The position numbers and the translations under genes are program-made. Below the pieces are notes generated by a model, which ran no database searches, had not been told where the DNA came from, and saw only the letters and a list, made by a program, of their open reading frames with translations. A stretch of 64,000 bases of DNA from Prunus persica (taxonomy: Eukaryota; Streptophyta; Magnoliopsida; Rosales; Rosaceae), in the NCBI RefSeq assembly GCF_000346465.2, contig NC_034016.1, positions 339,041 to 403,040 on the forward strand. Reading direction: 5' to 3'. How positions within the stretch are numbered: position 1 is the stretch's first letter; each line of letters starts with the position of its first letter. This document shows positions 48,946-58,648 of the stretch, one piece after another.

Positions 48946-49854
48946 AATTACAGAGATGCAAACAGAAATTGTTCACCTAGAAACCCACTATTGGGAAAAA
49001 ATTAGGGGTCATCAACCGACCAGGCAATCCACTAAGTAGACAAAGATTCTTACAAAGGAATACAAGCAAGCTCAAGAAAAACCTAGATATATTTAGGAAG
49101 ATGAGCTATACTTCCTTTGTGCAATCTTCTTCTCCAACTTAGCAAAGCTTGAAGCTCAGTTCTTCATGGCAATGGCAGCTCCTTCTCCAGCTCATTCATC
49201 CCATGGCACAAGCTTGCAAGCTCTAACTCAAACAGAAACCAAAATTTGGATTCAAATGAGAATGACCAATTTCTTCAAGAAACCATACTCTTGAAGAAAT
49301 CAATCTTGAATCTGACCTATATATAAATGAGAGAGTGTTTTAAGTAGCTAGATGCAAATTAGTATTTCAAATGCAGTTTTTCAAAAAGAAATCAATTTGG
49401 AAAAAACTCATAGATGAAAATAAGATGGTTCTCTCTTGAGGAAGAAGAAGCGAAATATGGCAAGCCAAACTTTCCAAAACTTCCACCCAAAAGAGACGAC
49501 TGCCCAAAGAGGAATTCCTTAGCCTTTACAGACAAAAATTCCCTTAGGTCAGAATCACACATGGCAATAGAGAGAGAAAAGAGAATATGACAAAAAAGTT
49601 GGTTATCCAACTGGAAATCCTACAGAGCAAGGATGACTAGTCATCATTTTATGAAAACAGTTTAATGCAATGTTATGCAATGCACAATTTATCTTTGCCA
49701 ATTTGCTTGAACCTCCGTAGGATAGTTGTTAGTTAAGAACACCTAGAGAAGATATTCTCAATCTAAACTTGAGCTTGATAAATAACAATAGAAATCCTAT
49801 TACAAAATTGTCAAGGGAAGCAAAAAGAAAAACTCAAAATGCATACATTAACAA

Positions 49855-50215
49855 ATGGTGTGGGGCTAAGGAGAAGTTGAGGGACAGGGGTGGGTTTGTT
49901 TTGTTTGTTTTAATTTTTTTTATATTATTATAATATATATATATATATGTATATATTTGATTTTAAGGTTTTTAAATAATTTAAGAAATCAAGATTTTCT
50001 TATTAGTTTTTTAGTTCACGTGGCGTCCACTAAAAATAAAAAAAATGATATATATTTGACATGTAAGCATTTAATGAAAAACTGACAGATTCACTAATGG
50101 AGGGTGTATTTTGAAAGATTTCGTGAACTTTGTGTACTCGTCCAACTGGTAAATAAATATTGGGTATGAGTTTGTAATGACCCCAATAATTTGGGGGGTT
50201 TATTGTAGTTCATCC
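49855..50215. repeat. Direct repeat A, right copy
   Basis: Second copy of 47750-48130. The intervening 1.7 kb holds the minisatellite and non-coding AT-rich DNA. The flank to the right (50215-50400) also resembles 43195-43400, showing that several repeat blocks were shuffled here. Confidence 0.8.
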
Positions 50216-50539
50216 AAATCGCGCTAAAATTGAGGCTGATTGGATTATAAGTAATCCAATCGAAGAAGATTTGGGCCACCAAACACAGGAGTAGGATTGT
50301 CGATCCAATCCAGTGTTTTTATCCAGCCCACCAAACAAGTTCTTTCAGGATCTAAAATAAACAGAGGAAACGAAAAATGAAAAAATTGAAGATATTGGTT
50401 GATCTTACCCTCCCTCATTTCTCTCACCTTCCCTCTATGATCTCAGCCTCCCTCATGTTGCTCACGATTTTGTTTGTGGTGTTGATTGCTAGGATCATTC
50501 ATTTGTTCATTAATCTTGGAGAACCATAGTGGCTGCCTT

Positions 50540-50891
50540 TTGTAGACAATGTAGCAGTTACAAGACATTTTTGGAAGCAGTTACCAGTTGGCTGTGACGT
50601 TGCAGTTGAAGCTCTTTCAATTTATCCCAATCGTTGTAGTTGGTCTTGCTACTCGTTCATTGTCCATTGGCCCAAGTTTTGCCCGTTGGTTGTTGTTGAT
50701 GAGAAAACTTTATAGTGGCACTCTTTTTCCTTGATTGGATTTTCCTCTATTAGTTCAGGCCGCGAGCTTTTTAAGATTACACTATTGTTCCTAGCTTTCA
50801 CGTTGGTTTTAAGATATTTTCATCCTCTCCGCTGTATACTCTTATGGTGTTCTAATAAAATATATTTCCCAACCCAAAAAAAAAAAAAAAA
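50540..50891 (+). mobile_element. Possible 3' end of a non-LTR element with poly-A
   Basis: Ends with GGTGTTCTAATAAAATATAT followed by a run of about 16 A (50875-50890), like the tail of a LINE or a processed transcript. I found no matching target duplication, so the origin is uncertain. A stretch at about 50980-51110 has similar style. Confidence 0.35.
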
Positions 50892-51479
50892 CTATGTCAT
50901 CCATTGTCTTTCTGTTGGATCTCTTTAATCTCATTGATAAATCATGTACCCTCATTGTAGAATTTCGTAAGGAAACATAATCGACTTGCTTCTTGTTCTT
51001 ATGGGCAGAGTGGGCTTTCCCTTGTTAGGCATGCTGCTCTGTTTCTTGTTGCCGTTCCTTTGGGCTTCAATGGAGATTCATTTTCTAACCCAGAAAACAA
51101 AAGGAAAACAAAAAATGTTGAAGCAGAAAAAAATTAAAAGAACAATATTATCTGGAAATAAATTTGAGGTGAAGCTGTGAACAATTCTTGGGATGAGTTG
51201 CGTACAAAGTCGCTCACTTCAAAACGTTTCGCGACTTTGCCCAATTTGTGCAAGCAGTTTAGAAAAGGCCATTATGTCCCTAGGATAAAACAATCCTAGA
51301 ATCTCTTATGTGTAGGTTCTTCCTTGCACTTAGGAAAGACCTGAATACAAACACCTTTTTATGTTGCTAAGAAAACTTAGTTTAAGAAATAAGAGAAAGA
51401 TAGAATTTCATGAGATGAAGAGGAAGAAGGCAGCAGCTGTTGTGTGTTTTTCTCTTCTAGCTATATCAGATATATGTAC

Positions 51480-51730
51480 ATAATATACTACAAATATAAA
51501 GCAAAAGAGGTGAAACATTCAAAATACCAGAAAATGCCTTTGGTTAATCAAAACATTAAGAATTAAAATTATTAATTAAATGAGGATAATATGGTAAATT
51601 CACACATTTTCATATTAAAAAAATTAAAATTAAAAGAAAAATCAGATAACGAATCCTATTTTTATGGAACACAACTACCTATTATCTTTTTTTAATTCTA
51701 AAATAAATTTAATTTTTTTTAAAAAAAAGC
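51480..51730. repeat. Inverted copy of the 44330-44870 repeat
   Basis: Reads on the minus strand like the units at 44330-44870, including GGATAATATGGTAAATTCAC as the complement of the shared core. It lies about 7 kb away in opposite orientation. Confidence 0.65.
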
Positions 51731-52090
51731 CTCTCGCAGATTGGAAGAACGTATAGAGAAGCTAATATACTACAAAAGAGACGTTGGTGGCCTTTAAATG
51801 CAGCAAATACACCAGTTCAGAAAATCAGCCCATATTAATCGAAACTAACTCCTATTACTAAAGGTAATTTAAGCAATTATTGAATTATATTTATATAAAT
51901 AAAAAAACCACACCAATTTCAACCGAAAAAAGAAAGAGAACTATTGGCCAAAAAAAAAAAAAAAAAAGGTCAGAGAACACGTTTCCCGGGTGTGAGTAGT
52001 TTCCCAGGTCAGGCGTCAAATGCGTAATTTTTCTTACAGAGCTAGCTGTCTGTCTCATGACTTGTTTACATTTGTGGACAAAGTGTTTCG

Positions 52091-52318
52091 TGTTGTAAAA
52101 CAGTGGAGCCCACATTAGAAGGAAACTTCCTTCCACCAGCCCACATTGGAAGGAAATTTCCTTCCCTTCAGATACTTCCCTTTTGTATATATTTTACCCT
52201 TCAGTGTAATGGGATAATGTAGAAACTGAAGAACAAGATGAAGAACGGAAACACAGAGGAGAAAATTCTCCCTCCTCTCTCTCTCAATTCTCTTTTCCAA
52301 TTTCTTCAGTTTACAACA
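52091..52318 (+). repeat. 5' LTR of the gene-carrying element
   Basis: 228 bp, identical to the 3' copy. Contains the perfect palindrome GGAAGGAAATTTCCTTCC at 52148-52165 and a near copy just before it. A CT-rich tail precedes the terminal TTTACAACA. Confidence 0.95.
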
Positions 52319-52439
52319 CGTTATCAGCACGAGTCTTTAACCGGCTGAAATCTCTGATTTCTTGATCCCAGAAATTGATCAAGACACCCAGTTCGAAACC
52401 AAGCCCAGATTGCCCACCCAAAACCAACCCAGTTTTTGT

Positions 52440-52950
52440 ACAGAGCCACACGGATTGCTTGCCAATACCAAAGCATAAATGCTGGGAATGAATTTTTTCC
52501 TTCCGATGAACCTGTCTCCATGTTTGATGAAAATCCGGAAGTAAAGAACATGCAGACATGTGCAACGAAGGGAAAAATAGAGAGAGCCCGCCAAATCACT
52601 CTCCACACCCACACAACCCGAAATGGCGTGTCAGTGTATATGAAAGACGCTTGCAAGCTGTTCCTTCAGCTCCAAGAAGTCGTCTTCAAGTGAGTGTACC
52701 AATAAATGATGGTGTTAAAGAGAGAATTTTGCGAAGAATAGAACCATGGATTCGTAGGGAGCTGCAGGCTCTTCTCGGAGACCGAGATCCATCTATTATT
52801 GTTCATGTGGCCACCTCACTCTTCATTGCAAGCCTCGAAAACGAGGGTCATGTCCCTTCAGGACAGTGTGATGTTTGAGATGACTTCCTTGCACGGTTGC
52901 GCCCTTTTCTGCTTGATCGAACTGATATGTTTTGGCACGAGCTAAGCTGT
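52440..52950 (+). pseudogene. Captured fragment of a TOPORS-like E3 ubiquitin ligase gene
   Basis: Broken frames on the plus strand give SVYERRLQAVPSAPRSR, ERILRRIEPWIRRELQALLG with DRDPSIIVHVATSLFIASLE, then after a stop DFLARLRPFLLDRTDMFWHE. These phrases resemble the region downstream of the RING domain in plant TOPORS-type E3 proteins. The upstream part (about 52440-52560) reads in another frame. No RING cysteines are present, so no active ligase could be made. Family naming is from memory of its typical motifs. Confidence 0.65.
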
Positions 52951-53120
52951 AGCTGGGTCTGAAGAGGCTCTCAAGCCTTTTGATCAGTTCGGCAACATCA
53001 GGGGGCATTGGAGCTTTGGTTAGCACCACCATCTTGTACCCACTTGATACCTGCGAGACCAAGTATCAAGCTGAAGTCCGAGCTCAACATCAGCAGAAAT
53101 ACAGGAAGCGACTCATAGTC
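52950..53120 (+). pseudogene. Captured fragment of a peroxisomal adenine nucleotide carrier gene
   Basis: One continuous frame reads [20 protein letters not shown] followed by [20 protein letters not shown] and [10 protein letters not shown]. The PLDTCxTKYQAE string is the mitochondrial-carrier signature as it appears in the PNC1/PNC2 peroxisomal ATP carriers. Only the first transmembrane unit is present and it is fused directly to the TOPORS-like piece. It is non-functional as a carrier. Confidence 0.75.
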
Positions 53121-53540
53121 CCCTTCCTCGACTACACGACCATGCCGTCGTCATAGTCCACTTTTTCAACCCTGCCGAGAACGGCCCTGCGGGAGTCCCT
53201 TGCCACCTGCTTCCACGAGTTCTCCCTCGACCTGTCCATCTTGCTGCAGCAGATCCACGGGAGCAAGATGTGGCGACGTAGAGGAGGTCGTTCCTATGCT
53301 CCAAAACCAATGCTCGCGGAGCACAACGAAATCGTTCATGGATCCCCTAGACGACGATCTCAGGCGCGAGGTCCGCTCAGCCGCAGGTCAGCCGCGGGTC
53401 CACCATCCTCGCCGCCTCCGCTCCATGGCGACGGGGAAACCCCATGTACTTAGCAGGCTTCCATGCCCGTCACAATCTCCAGAACTTGCTGCAAAAGCCG
53501 AGGGTTTTTCAGTGCCAAACCCTCGCCCACAACTCCACCA
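53120..53540 (+). other. GC-rich captured segment, origin unassigned
   Basis: Markedly more GC-rich than the surroundings, with several overlapping open frames, which suggests coding origin. Phrases such as RESLATCFHEFSLDLSILLQ and FMDPLDDDLRREV look protein-like, but I cannot assign them. It may contain pieces of one or two more genes. Confidence 0.45.
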
Positions 53541-53965
53541 TGCACCTCGCTCTCAACCCACTGCGCTGGCGGCCTAGTTGCAGCACTTGAGCCCTGGCGA
53601 GAAGGCCACAAAGTCGTGGTCTCTGAGCAAGGAGACCAAGTGGGAAGCACATGGGTCTCCACTCCGAAGGTAGAATCCGACCCACTTGGGCTGCACCCGG
53701 ATCGGACCACGGTCCATTCGAGCATGCACCAGTCGATCCGGACGAACCTCCCGAGAGAGTCCATGGGTTTCAAGGACTACCCATTTGTGGCCAAAGAAGA
53801 AGACGAAAAAAAAAAGAGACCCGAGAAAGTTTTCCGGGTCACAGAGAGGTGTTGAGGTATTTGAAGGATTTTGGGATATCTGAGATTGTGAGGATCGAGA
53901 CGGAGGTGATGGTGTGCATGATAAGATTTATGATGCTGTTGTTGTCTGTAATAAGCTTCAATGGC
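53540..53965 (+). pseudogene. Captured fragment of a flavin monooxygenase (FMO GS-OX-like) gene
   Basis: The main frame reads REGHKVVVSEQGDQVGSTWV, then SDPLGLHPDRTTVHSSMHQS and IRTNLPRESMGFKDYPFVAK. After a frameshift it continues GHREVLRYLKDF, IVRIETEV and, in another frame, KIYDAVVVCN. This order is that of the N-terminal region of plant FMO GS-OX-type S-oxygenases (after the FAD-binding GxGxxG loop, whose first part is degraded). The NADP site and C-terminal half are absent. It has several frame breaks, so it is a fossil fragment. Confidence 0.85.
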
Positions 53966-54409
53966 TGTGGTGGAGGTGCAGAAGAGAGAGAGATGTGCAG
54001 TATTATTACTGTGAGTAATCAATGAGTTTTTGGATGATTTTCAATGATGGGTAGAGAATATGCTGTCGAGAGTGCGCATGATCGCAGCACCCACACACGC
54101 ATGATCACAGCTGTACAACAGCACAGGCATGATCACGTGTTCTTAGAAAATCCCAAAAGTCTTTTTCAGCTATCATGGGTTGTGCTATTCTACTGCACAT
54201 ACAAAAACACCCACCAAAGTAAAAGGATAAGTACTCTGCGTATAATATATATATATATATACTATATTTATCTGTTTTTTTTCTTTTACTAACCATTAAC
54301 AAAAATGGACCCTCGGTAATACTAAACATATTATCAGTGGGAGACCGTTACTAATACTAACAATTTAATTTATGAATTTAATTTACTGCACATTTACATT
54401 TATTTAGAA

Positions 54410-54793
54410 GGGTGGTGCGGGTTTATCGCCCACGCCTTTGCTTTTATTTAAATGTATGGTGCAGAATTAGTGCCCATACAAGCACGTTTAATTTACTGCA
54501 AATTTACTTTACAGCACATTTATTTTATTTACTGTATGGTGTAGGATTATTACCCATACGACAGTATTTATTTAAAAGGGTGGTGCGGGTTTATCGCCCA
54601 CGCCTTTGCTTTTATTTAAATGTATGGAGCAGGATTAGTGCCCATACAAGTACATTTAATTTACCGCACATTTAATTTTATTTAAAGTATGGTGCGGGAT
54701 TAACGTCCATACAGCAAGCAATTTAATTTATGAATTTATTTTACCGCACATTTACATTTATTTCAAGTGTGGTGCGGGTTTATCGTCCATACC
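54410..54793 (+). repeat. Array of seven short stem-loop units
   Basis: Units at about 54410, 54454, 54534, 54578, 54622, 54687 and 54767, each 26-27 bases. Form 1 is GGTGGTGCGGG-TTTATC-GCCCACGCC, form 2 is GTATGGTGCGGGATTAxxGxCCATAC. The arms pair (GTATGG with CCATAC; GGGTGG/GCGGG with GCCCACGCC). Linkers are AT-rich with ATTTAATTTA and TTTACCGCACATTTA. No coding frame runs through. Confidence 0.85.
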
Positions 54794-56810
54794 AGTAATT
54801 TATTCACCAGCAATTTATTTTAATTGTGCTGTATGGTGAATTGTGCTGTATGATGAGTTTTTACAGTATGCAGATCAGGACCAGAAGTTCCTTGATCCTC
54901 ATCATACAATTACATCAGGACTTGAAGATCCTTGATGATGATATTAATATGAGGGCTGGCAGTCTCTCCGGTACTGTATTTGTAAACATGTGATCAGACT
55001 TAAAGGTCCTTGATTCCTGACATATAAATAAGGATAATGATGTAACAGTACCGTATTGGTTCATAGTGCCGTACACATTGATGATAACTGTACTGGCAGA
55101 TGAATAGATACGTATTCATGACTTGATGAATAGTACTATTCACATGAATAGTGACGTATGCATAAATATGAACCATTTTGGGTAAACCGTCACTATATAC
55201 AAAAGAGAACCTGCAGTTCCTTAAACTCATGGATGAACAATTAAATGAGATGCCAGAAGTTCCTCAAAATATGGACAATTATGTAAAGGCTTGAAGCCCA
55301 GAAATATGTACAGAAAATTGTAAAAATGTCCATACCATGAGAACCTGTGATTTTAACTTGAGGTTCAAAATCTAAGTGTTGAGAACCTGAAGTTCCAACA
55401 ATTAAATGGACAACACTTGAGGTATTATTGCAAATTGTGGTACGCCACATATTTCTTTGGCATAAGAGAATGATGAATTGAGGCTCTCCACATATTTTGT
55501 TATATCTGGGCCGGCAGCTCATGAACCCAAATATATGAGCTTGAATGATACTTGAGAAAAGTTTCTCCCACCTAAGGATGTAAGCAATACTTGTGTTATT
55601 TTATGCTTATATACCTATTTGATATTTTATCTTGAAAAGTAACCAAATGGGGAGATAAGTCCGTTCCAAAAGAATGGCTTGTATGTATCCATGAATTATT
55701 AATGCAAATTTTACAGATTGCAAGTTGGATACATTGATAATACACTGCACAGATTAAAAGTCCCATAAGAACATAACATGGGTATAGCAGTGATCAATAT
55801 GATGCACGTCTGTTGCGTAGCAAATGATGTGGATTGAAGTCCCAAATGGACAATCCTTTGACATGTCAATATTGATATTATGCACGCCTAATGCGTAGCA
55901 AATTGTATGGGTTAAAGTCTCAGAAATTAATTGACATGTATGTATTAATTTGTGGCATGCCTGCAGCATGACAGATATATGGGTTCTCAATGTTCCAACT
56001 CCCTAAATGGAGATTATCCACGCCCCACTATAAAATAACGCTCCATTGGAGGTTATAATCCACATTCTCACATAATAAAAGCCCCCTGAAGTGGCTTGGG
56101 TACCCAAAAGCAAAGAAATGCTTATAATTGATGCATGCGCATGCACATGAGAATGGTGGGATCATGAATTGATGAATGACAATTTTTGGTTTTGGAGTAG
56201 CTACTCAAATCATCAATGGGTTGTGTTGATTGGAACCACGTTCAATTATTAAATATCGACAATATCATTGGCCAAAATGGAACGAGGTAATTCCATTATA
56301 AATGAGAATGAACGTGACAGAACAAACCCACAAAACGAACCCCAAAATTTGTTAATACTGAAAGTTATACTTGGGTGTTCGGAATAAAAGGGAATATACC
56401 TACTTTGTATGACACAATGTTTCTGGCAGAAACAAGGAATGTTGGGTTTTCTCCATATTTACAGATTCAATTGTGCCCCCCTTATTACACAATTACGGAG
56501 ACCAACATATTATCTTTAAGGGTTATTAAATGCACAGAGCATATCACCTGAAGTGATTCCCTAAAGACATATAAATAGCTGGGTTAAAGCTATATAATGT
56601 GTCATAAAACTTAATCCCTTTTAGACAAAATCCGTTGAGAGGATTATCATTGCATAAAGCAAGTCCCTAAAGGACATGTGCTTGAAGCACAAAATTTGTA
56701 CTCAATATTAATATGCATAAATTACCTCAGTGAGTACATTGATGTGATTGCAACACATTAAAGATTCTGCAGAATTCACGAAATATATGTCTCGACTTAA
56801 GGATCGAGTA
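54794..56810 (+). other. Non-coding interior of the LTR element
   Basis: AT-rich DNA with recurring short motifs: CTTGAAGATCCTTGATG-like and GAACCTGAAGTTCC-like phrases about every 40-100 bases from 54885 to 55520. A pair of ATGCACG-C-TGCGTAGCAAAT segments lies at about 55802 and 55880. No conserved domain was recognised. Confidence 0.5.
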
Positions 56811-56817
56811 TTGTGCC

Positions 56818-56892
56818 AACGAGATTCTTGCTTATACTAAGAAAGTATTGAAGCATTTTTATGAGGATTATCCGTTGGTCCTTAAATATTTT
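56818..56892 (+). pseudogene. Scrap of Copia reverse transcriptase
   Basis: The frame reads NEILAYTKKVLKHFYEDYPL. This resembles the YTKKVLKRFYMD stretch near the end of Copia-type RT, and supports a Copia ancestry for the element. It is too short to stand alone. Confidence 0.5.
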
Positions 56893-56930
56893 TCCGGAAG
56901 TATACTAGACCAGATAGAGCTCAGCTCCAC

Positions 56931-57520
56931 ACTGTACTCTTTTTCCTTCATCCAGGTTTTTATCCCATTGGGTTTTTCCTGGTAAGGTTTTAACGAGGCA
57001 GTGTAGCTCAAGGTTTTTAGGGTATACTATGAAAATTTTTATGGTCGCTTACTGGACAAAAGCTAGTCCTAAAATTTTCAGGGGGAGATATTCATCAGGG
57101 GGAGCATGGTTTTAATAAAGACCTCCATACACTGTACTCTTTTTCCTTCATCCAGGTTTTTATCCTACTGGGTTTTTCCTAGTAAGGTTTTAACGAGGCA
57201 GTGTCGCTCAAGATTGACTCACAGAAGCAGTGCCAACTACGATATTCAGAAAGCTGATCAACAGTATGACTTAAAGATATTTTGCCAAGCATCAGGGGGA
57301 GCGCTATCAATAAAGATCTTCAAATACTGTACTCTTTTTCCTTCGTCCAGGTTTTTTATCCCACTGGGTTTTTCCTGGCAAGGTTTTAACGAGGCAGTGT
57401 CGCACGCGCGCCAATATACTTAGGATTTTATGTTACACATAGTTATGTACTCTTTTTCCCTTCGACCAGTTTTTGTCCCACTGGGTTTTTACTGGCAAGG
57501 TTTTTAACGAGGCATATTCC
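56931..57520 (+). repeat. Four copies of the Copia 3' module
   Basis: ACTGTACTCTTTTTCCTTC, then CCAGGTTTTTATCCCA-TGGG, then TTTTCCTGGTAAGGTTTTAA with CGAGGCA occurs at about 56931, 57131, 57326 and 57447. A phrase of this type is common just before the polypurine tract of plant Copia elements, normally in fewer copies. Spacing is about 200, 195 and 120 bases. Confidence 0.85.
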
Positions 57521-57547
57521 ATATCATTTGTGGTCTCCAAGGGGGAG

Positions 57548-57775
57548 TGTTGTAAAACAGTGGAGCCCACATTAGAAGGAAACTTCCTTCCACCAGCCCA
57601 CATTGGAAGGAAATTTCCTTCCCTTCAGATACTTCCCTTTTGTATATATTTTACCCTTCAGTGTAATGGGATAATGTAGAAACTGAAGAACAAGATGAAG
57701 AACGGAAACACAGAGGAGAAAATTCTCCCTCCTCTCTCTCTCAATTCTCTTTTCCAATTTCTTCAGTTTACAACA
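57548..57775 (+). repeat. 3' LTR of the gene-carrying element
   Basis: Identical to 52091-52318; followed at once by the TTTCG duplication. Confidence 0.95.
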
Positions 57776-57834
57776 TTTCGGTATTTTTTCCCCATTTTTC
57801 ATATTATGTGCTTTTTCTGACTGAGTCATTTAGT

Positions 57835-58580
57835 TGTTGTAAAATTTTCTCCTTCAATTGCGTGTGAAGTTAGTGTTGATTATTGCCTCAAACCAATAGT
57901 CAAAAGTGATGGCTACAATAGTCAAAAGTGATGACAAATTGACAAGTTGCAATGTGAATGCATTAATTGGCTTTTACAATAGTCAAAAGTGATGGCTATT
58001 GACAAGTTGCAATGTGAATGCATTAATTGGCTTTTACAATAGTCAAAAGTGATGGCTACAATAGTCAAAAGTGATGGCTATTGACAAGTTGCAATGTGAA
58101 TGCATTAATTAGCTTTCACAAATGGTGGTAGGCTATTGTTGACTTGCCTAACCTTTGGCTTCTTTGAGAAGCCACTTTCTTTGGCTATAAATTGGAAGCA
58201 AATGGTTTCATTTGAAGAATCCAACCAAAATCCAACCAAGTGTTGAGTAGAAGAGGAAAATAGCAAGAAAGGCATTTTGCCAAAGAGAGAAACAAATTCT
58301 CTCTAGTTGTTCTTTGCTTTGTATCATTGTTTTCTCTTCCATTGTGAGTGAAGGAGGTTGGGTGTATTTGGGTCTTTGGGAAATTGAGTGGTAAACACTA
58401 TTGTATATCCCCATTGATTATAGTGGAATACTCCGTCGTCTCCAAACTGGATGTAGGCAATTGCCGAACCAGTATAAATCTTGGTGTTCTTCTTGTTGTA
58501 ATTTTCTGTTCAATTTTTTTTTTCTCCTGCCAGTAGTTGTTTATTTTTCACTCACAGTTGGTTGACGCTTCCGCACAACA
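57835..58580 (+). mobile_element. Probable solo Copia LTR upstream of the TNL gene
   Basis: Starts TGTTG and ends CAACA. It has a promoter-like part (CTATAAATTGG at about 58183) and an R/U5-like part typical of plant Copia LTRs: GTGGAATACTCCGTCGTCTC, ATTGCCGAACCAGTATAAAT, CTTGGTGTTCTTCTTG, and a GACGCTTCCGCACAACA end. No primer site or pol follows. Flanks are TTAGT on the left and GTTAGT on the right, so the target duplication is present only with a one-base offset. U3 holds five copies of CAATAGTCAAAAGTGATG (57894-58118). Confidence 0.7.
57894..58118 (+). repeat. Tandem repeats in the U3 part of the solo LTR
   Basis: CAATAGTCAAAAGTGATG occurs at about 57894, 57916, 57977, 58037 and 58058. 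Three occurrences are followed by TTGACAAGTTGCAATGTGAA and TGCATTAATT. AGTCAA/TTGAC elements resemble W-box cores. Confidence 0.8.
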
Positions 58581-58648
58581 GTTAGTGTGATATCCTTTCA
58601 TACCATCTCCAATTGATTGGCACAAAGCTAGTCTCCAAGTCCAAGCCA

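Larger units (their letters stand above)
52091..57775 (+). mobile_element. Complete non-autonomous LTR retrotransposon carrying host gene fragments
   Basis: The two 228-bp terminal repeats are identical base for base. They begin TGTTG and end CAACA and are bounded by TTTCG on both sides (52086-52090, 57776-57780). The first LTR is followed by TTATCAGCACGAG (52321-52333), in the position of a primer site. The purine run AAGGGGGAG (57539-57547) precedes the second. The 5.2-kb interior has no intact gag, protease, integrase or RT. It holds pieces of at least three plant genes (52440-53960), a stem-loop array (54410-54793), a diverged stretch with repeated ACCTGAAGTTCC-like motifs (54885-55520), a short Copia RT-like scrap and a four-fold 3' module. 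It must have been mobilised by enzymes from another element; the RT scrap and 3' module point to a Copia relative. Confidence 0.92.

Noticed and set aside
53200..53577. 125-codon GC-rich frame in the captured region as an intact gene
   Set aside because: Composition reflects captured GC-rich DNA; low-complexity Ser/Pro/Arg content and no match I can name.
52436..53855. Possibility that the open frames in the LTR element form an active chimeric gene
   Set aside because: The recognisable fragments shift frame several times and contain stops; no continuous frame joins them.
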